A DNA stretch of 64,000 nt, from NCBI RefSeq assembly GCF_021390245.1, contig NZ_JAJUXH010000009.1, positions 163,673 to 227,672 on the forward strand, in the 5' to 3' direction. Source of the stretch: Dyadobacter sp. CY323 (GTDB lineage: Bacteria > Bacteroidota > Bacteroidia > Cytophagales > Spirosomataceae). Shown one piece after another: positions 63,777 through 64,000 of the stretch (its first letter is position 1; each line of letters opens with the position of its first letter). Both the position numbers and the translations under genes were made by a program. Under the pieces are notes generated by a model. That model had not been told where the DNA came from. It saw only the letters and a program-made list of their open reading frames with translations, and did no database searches.

Positions 63777-64000
63777 GAGGCTGTCTCAAAAGAGGCAGTC
63801 TTTTTTTGCATTTTAGCGGTTGTATAACTTTTCCGAATTGTTTAACTTTAGGTATAAGCAAATCAAAGAAAAATGGGCCGTAGACAACCTTCTTTTAAAC
63901 CTTACCACCAGCAGCAATTGATGCTGCTTCCTCCCAGCATTGATGAGCTGGTCCCCAAAGGCCACATTGTGCGTGTGGTTGACGATGTGATCAACCGGAT
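63777..64000 (+). mobile_element. IS1182-type insertion sequence, left part
   Basis: The end sequence GAGGCTGTCTCAAAAGAGGC from 63777 fits the terminal repeats of IS1182-family elements, and about 100 bp later an IS1182-type transposase begins. The end also folds, with wobble pairs, into a hairpin (GGCTGTCTC/GAGGCAGTC, AAAA loop) followed by seven T, which would stop transcription entering from frr. The right end and the target duplication are outside the window, so the boundary is approximate. Confidence 0.75.
63875..64000 (+). CDS. IS1182 family transposase, N-terminal fragment at right edge
   Basis: ATG 63875 opens a frame to the edge (42 codons): MGRRQPSFKPYHQQQLMLLP, then PPSIDELVPKGHIVRVVDDV. 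This is the typical N-terminus of IS1182/DUF772 DDE transposases (FKPY, Q-rich, LLPPSIDELVP, HxVRVVxDVI). The catalytic DDE core lies beyond the window, so activity cannot be judged. The gene belongs to the element that begins at 63777. Confidence 0.85.

Overview
The window reads as a chromosomal segment of a Bacteroidota bacterium of the order Cytophagales, most like Dyadobacter or another Spirosomataceae member. This is inferred from protein style, not from a marker gene. The supports are: exact Bacteroidota promoters (TTG, 19-20 bp, TAnnTTTG) at three genes; mostly absent Shine-Dalgarno sequences; many Bacteroidota-type lipoproteins; LpxH and OmpA proteins of a Gram-negative envelope; DUF4494; and a degenerate sigma/RskA-like pair. 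No rRNA, tRNA, CRISPR array or prophage was seen. One insertion sequence starts at the right edge.

Layout. 1-4031 (minus): transketolase N-terminal subunit, cut by the edge, then Bcp peroxiredoxin, an M23 peptidase and a fumarylacetoacetase-fold hydrolase. 4224-7730 (plus): an NlpC/P60 lipoprotein, then a translationally coupled pair of a ~10-TM protein and a membrane-anchored periplasmic protein. Their histidine patterns resemble the copper sites of PmoC and PmoB (first finding). 7736-12662: HAD phosphatase, divergent sigma/anti-sigma pair, a 56-residue ORF leading into ispF, a metal-dependent amidohydrolase and a helical-repeat protein. 12808-19996: two M16 peptidases around a beta-propeller glycosidase-like lipoprotein, a GT4 glycosyltransferase, a TPR protein and an epimerase-type reductase.

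20055-21460 is a compact accessory island on the minus strand. It has a 52-residue HTH protein, four GGACA repeats at exact 10-bp spacing, a small secreted-protein gene that looks frameshifted in its signal peptide, a lipoprotein and a terminator. 21657-25328: metG, a small unknown, an Hsp20-like protein and a SelW/Rdx-type CxxC protein with a possible small RNA or attenuator upstream. 25729-28373: an unknown GGPICPRHC protein, a 7-TM protein overlapping a NarL-type histidine kinase, and its response regulator. 28447-38618 is mostly housekeeping: two DJ-1/PfpI proteins, rfbC, pyrF, lysA, clpB, a ModF-like double ABC ATPase and an acyl-CoA carboxylase beta subunit.

38788-44504 is a probable secreted-sugar cluster: Tat-exported Gfo/Idh/MocA oxidoreductase, HEAT-repeat protein with two DUF1080 domains, and an SMP-30-like propeller. 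Oxidation at C3, hydrolysis of the 3-keto-glycoside and lactone handling would fit, as inference. 44543-56930: RRM protein, DMT and nucleoside-type transporters, mutS, an RluE-like synthase, a broken Uma2 gene, exonuclease III and several envelope proteins. 57082-63754: lpxH, cdsA and a CPBP protease, then dusB, a biotin carrier, pyrH and frr. An IS1182-type element begins 22 bp after frr and runs off the window.
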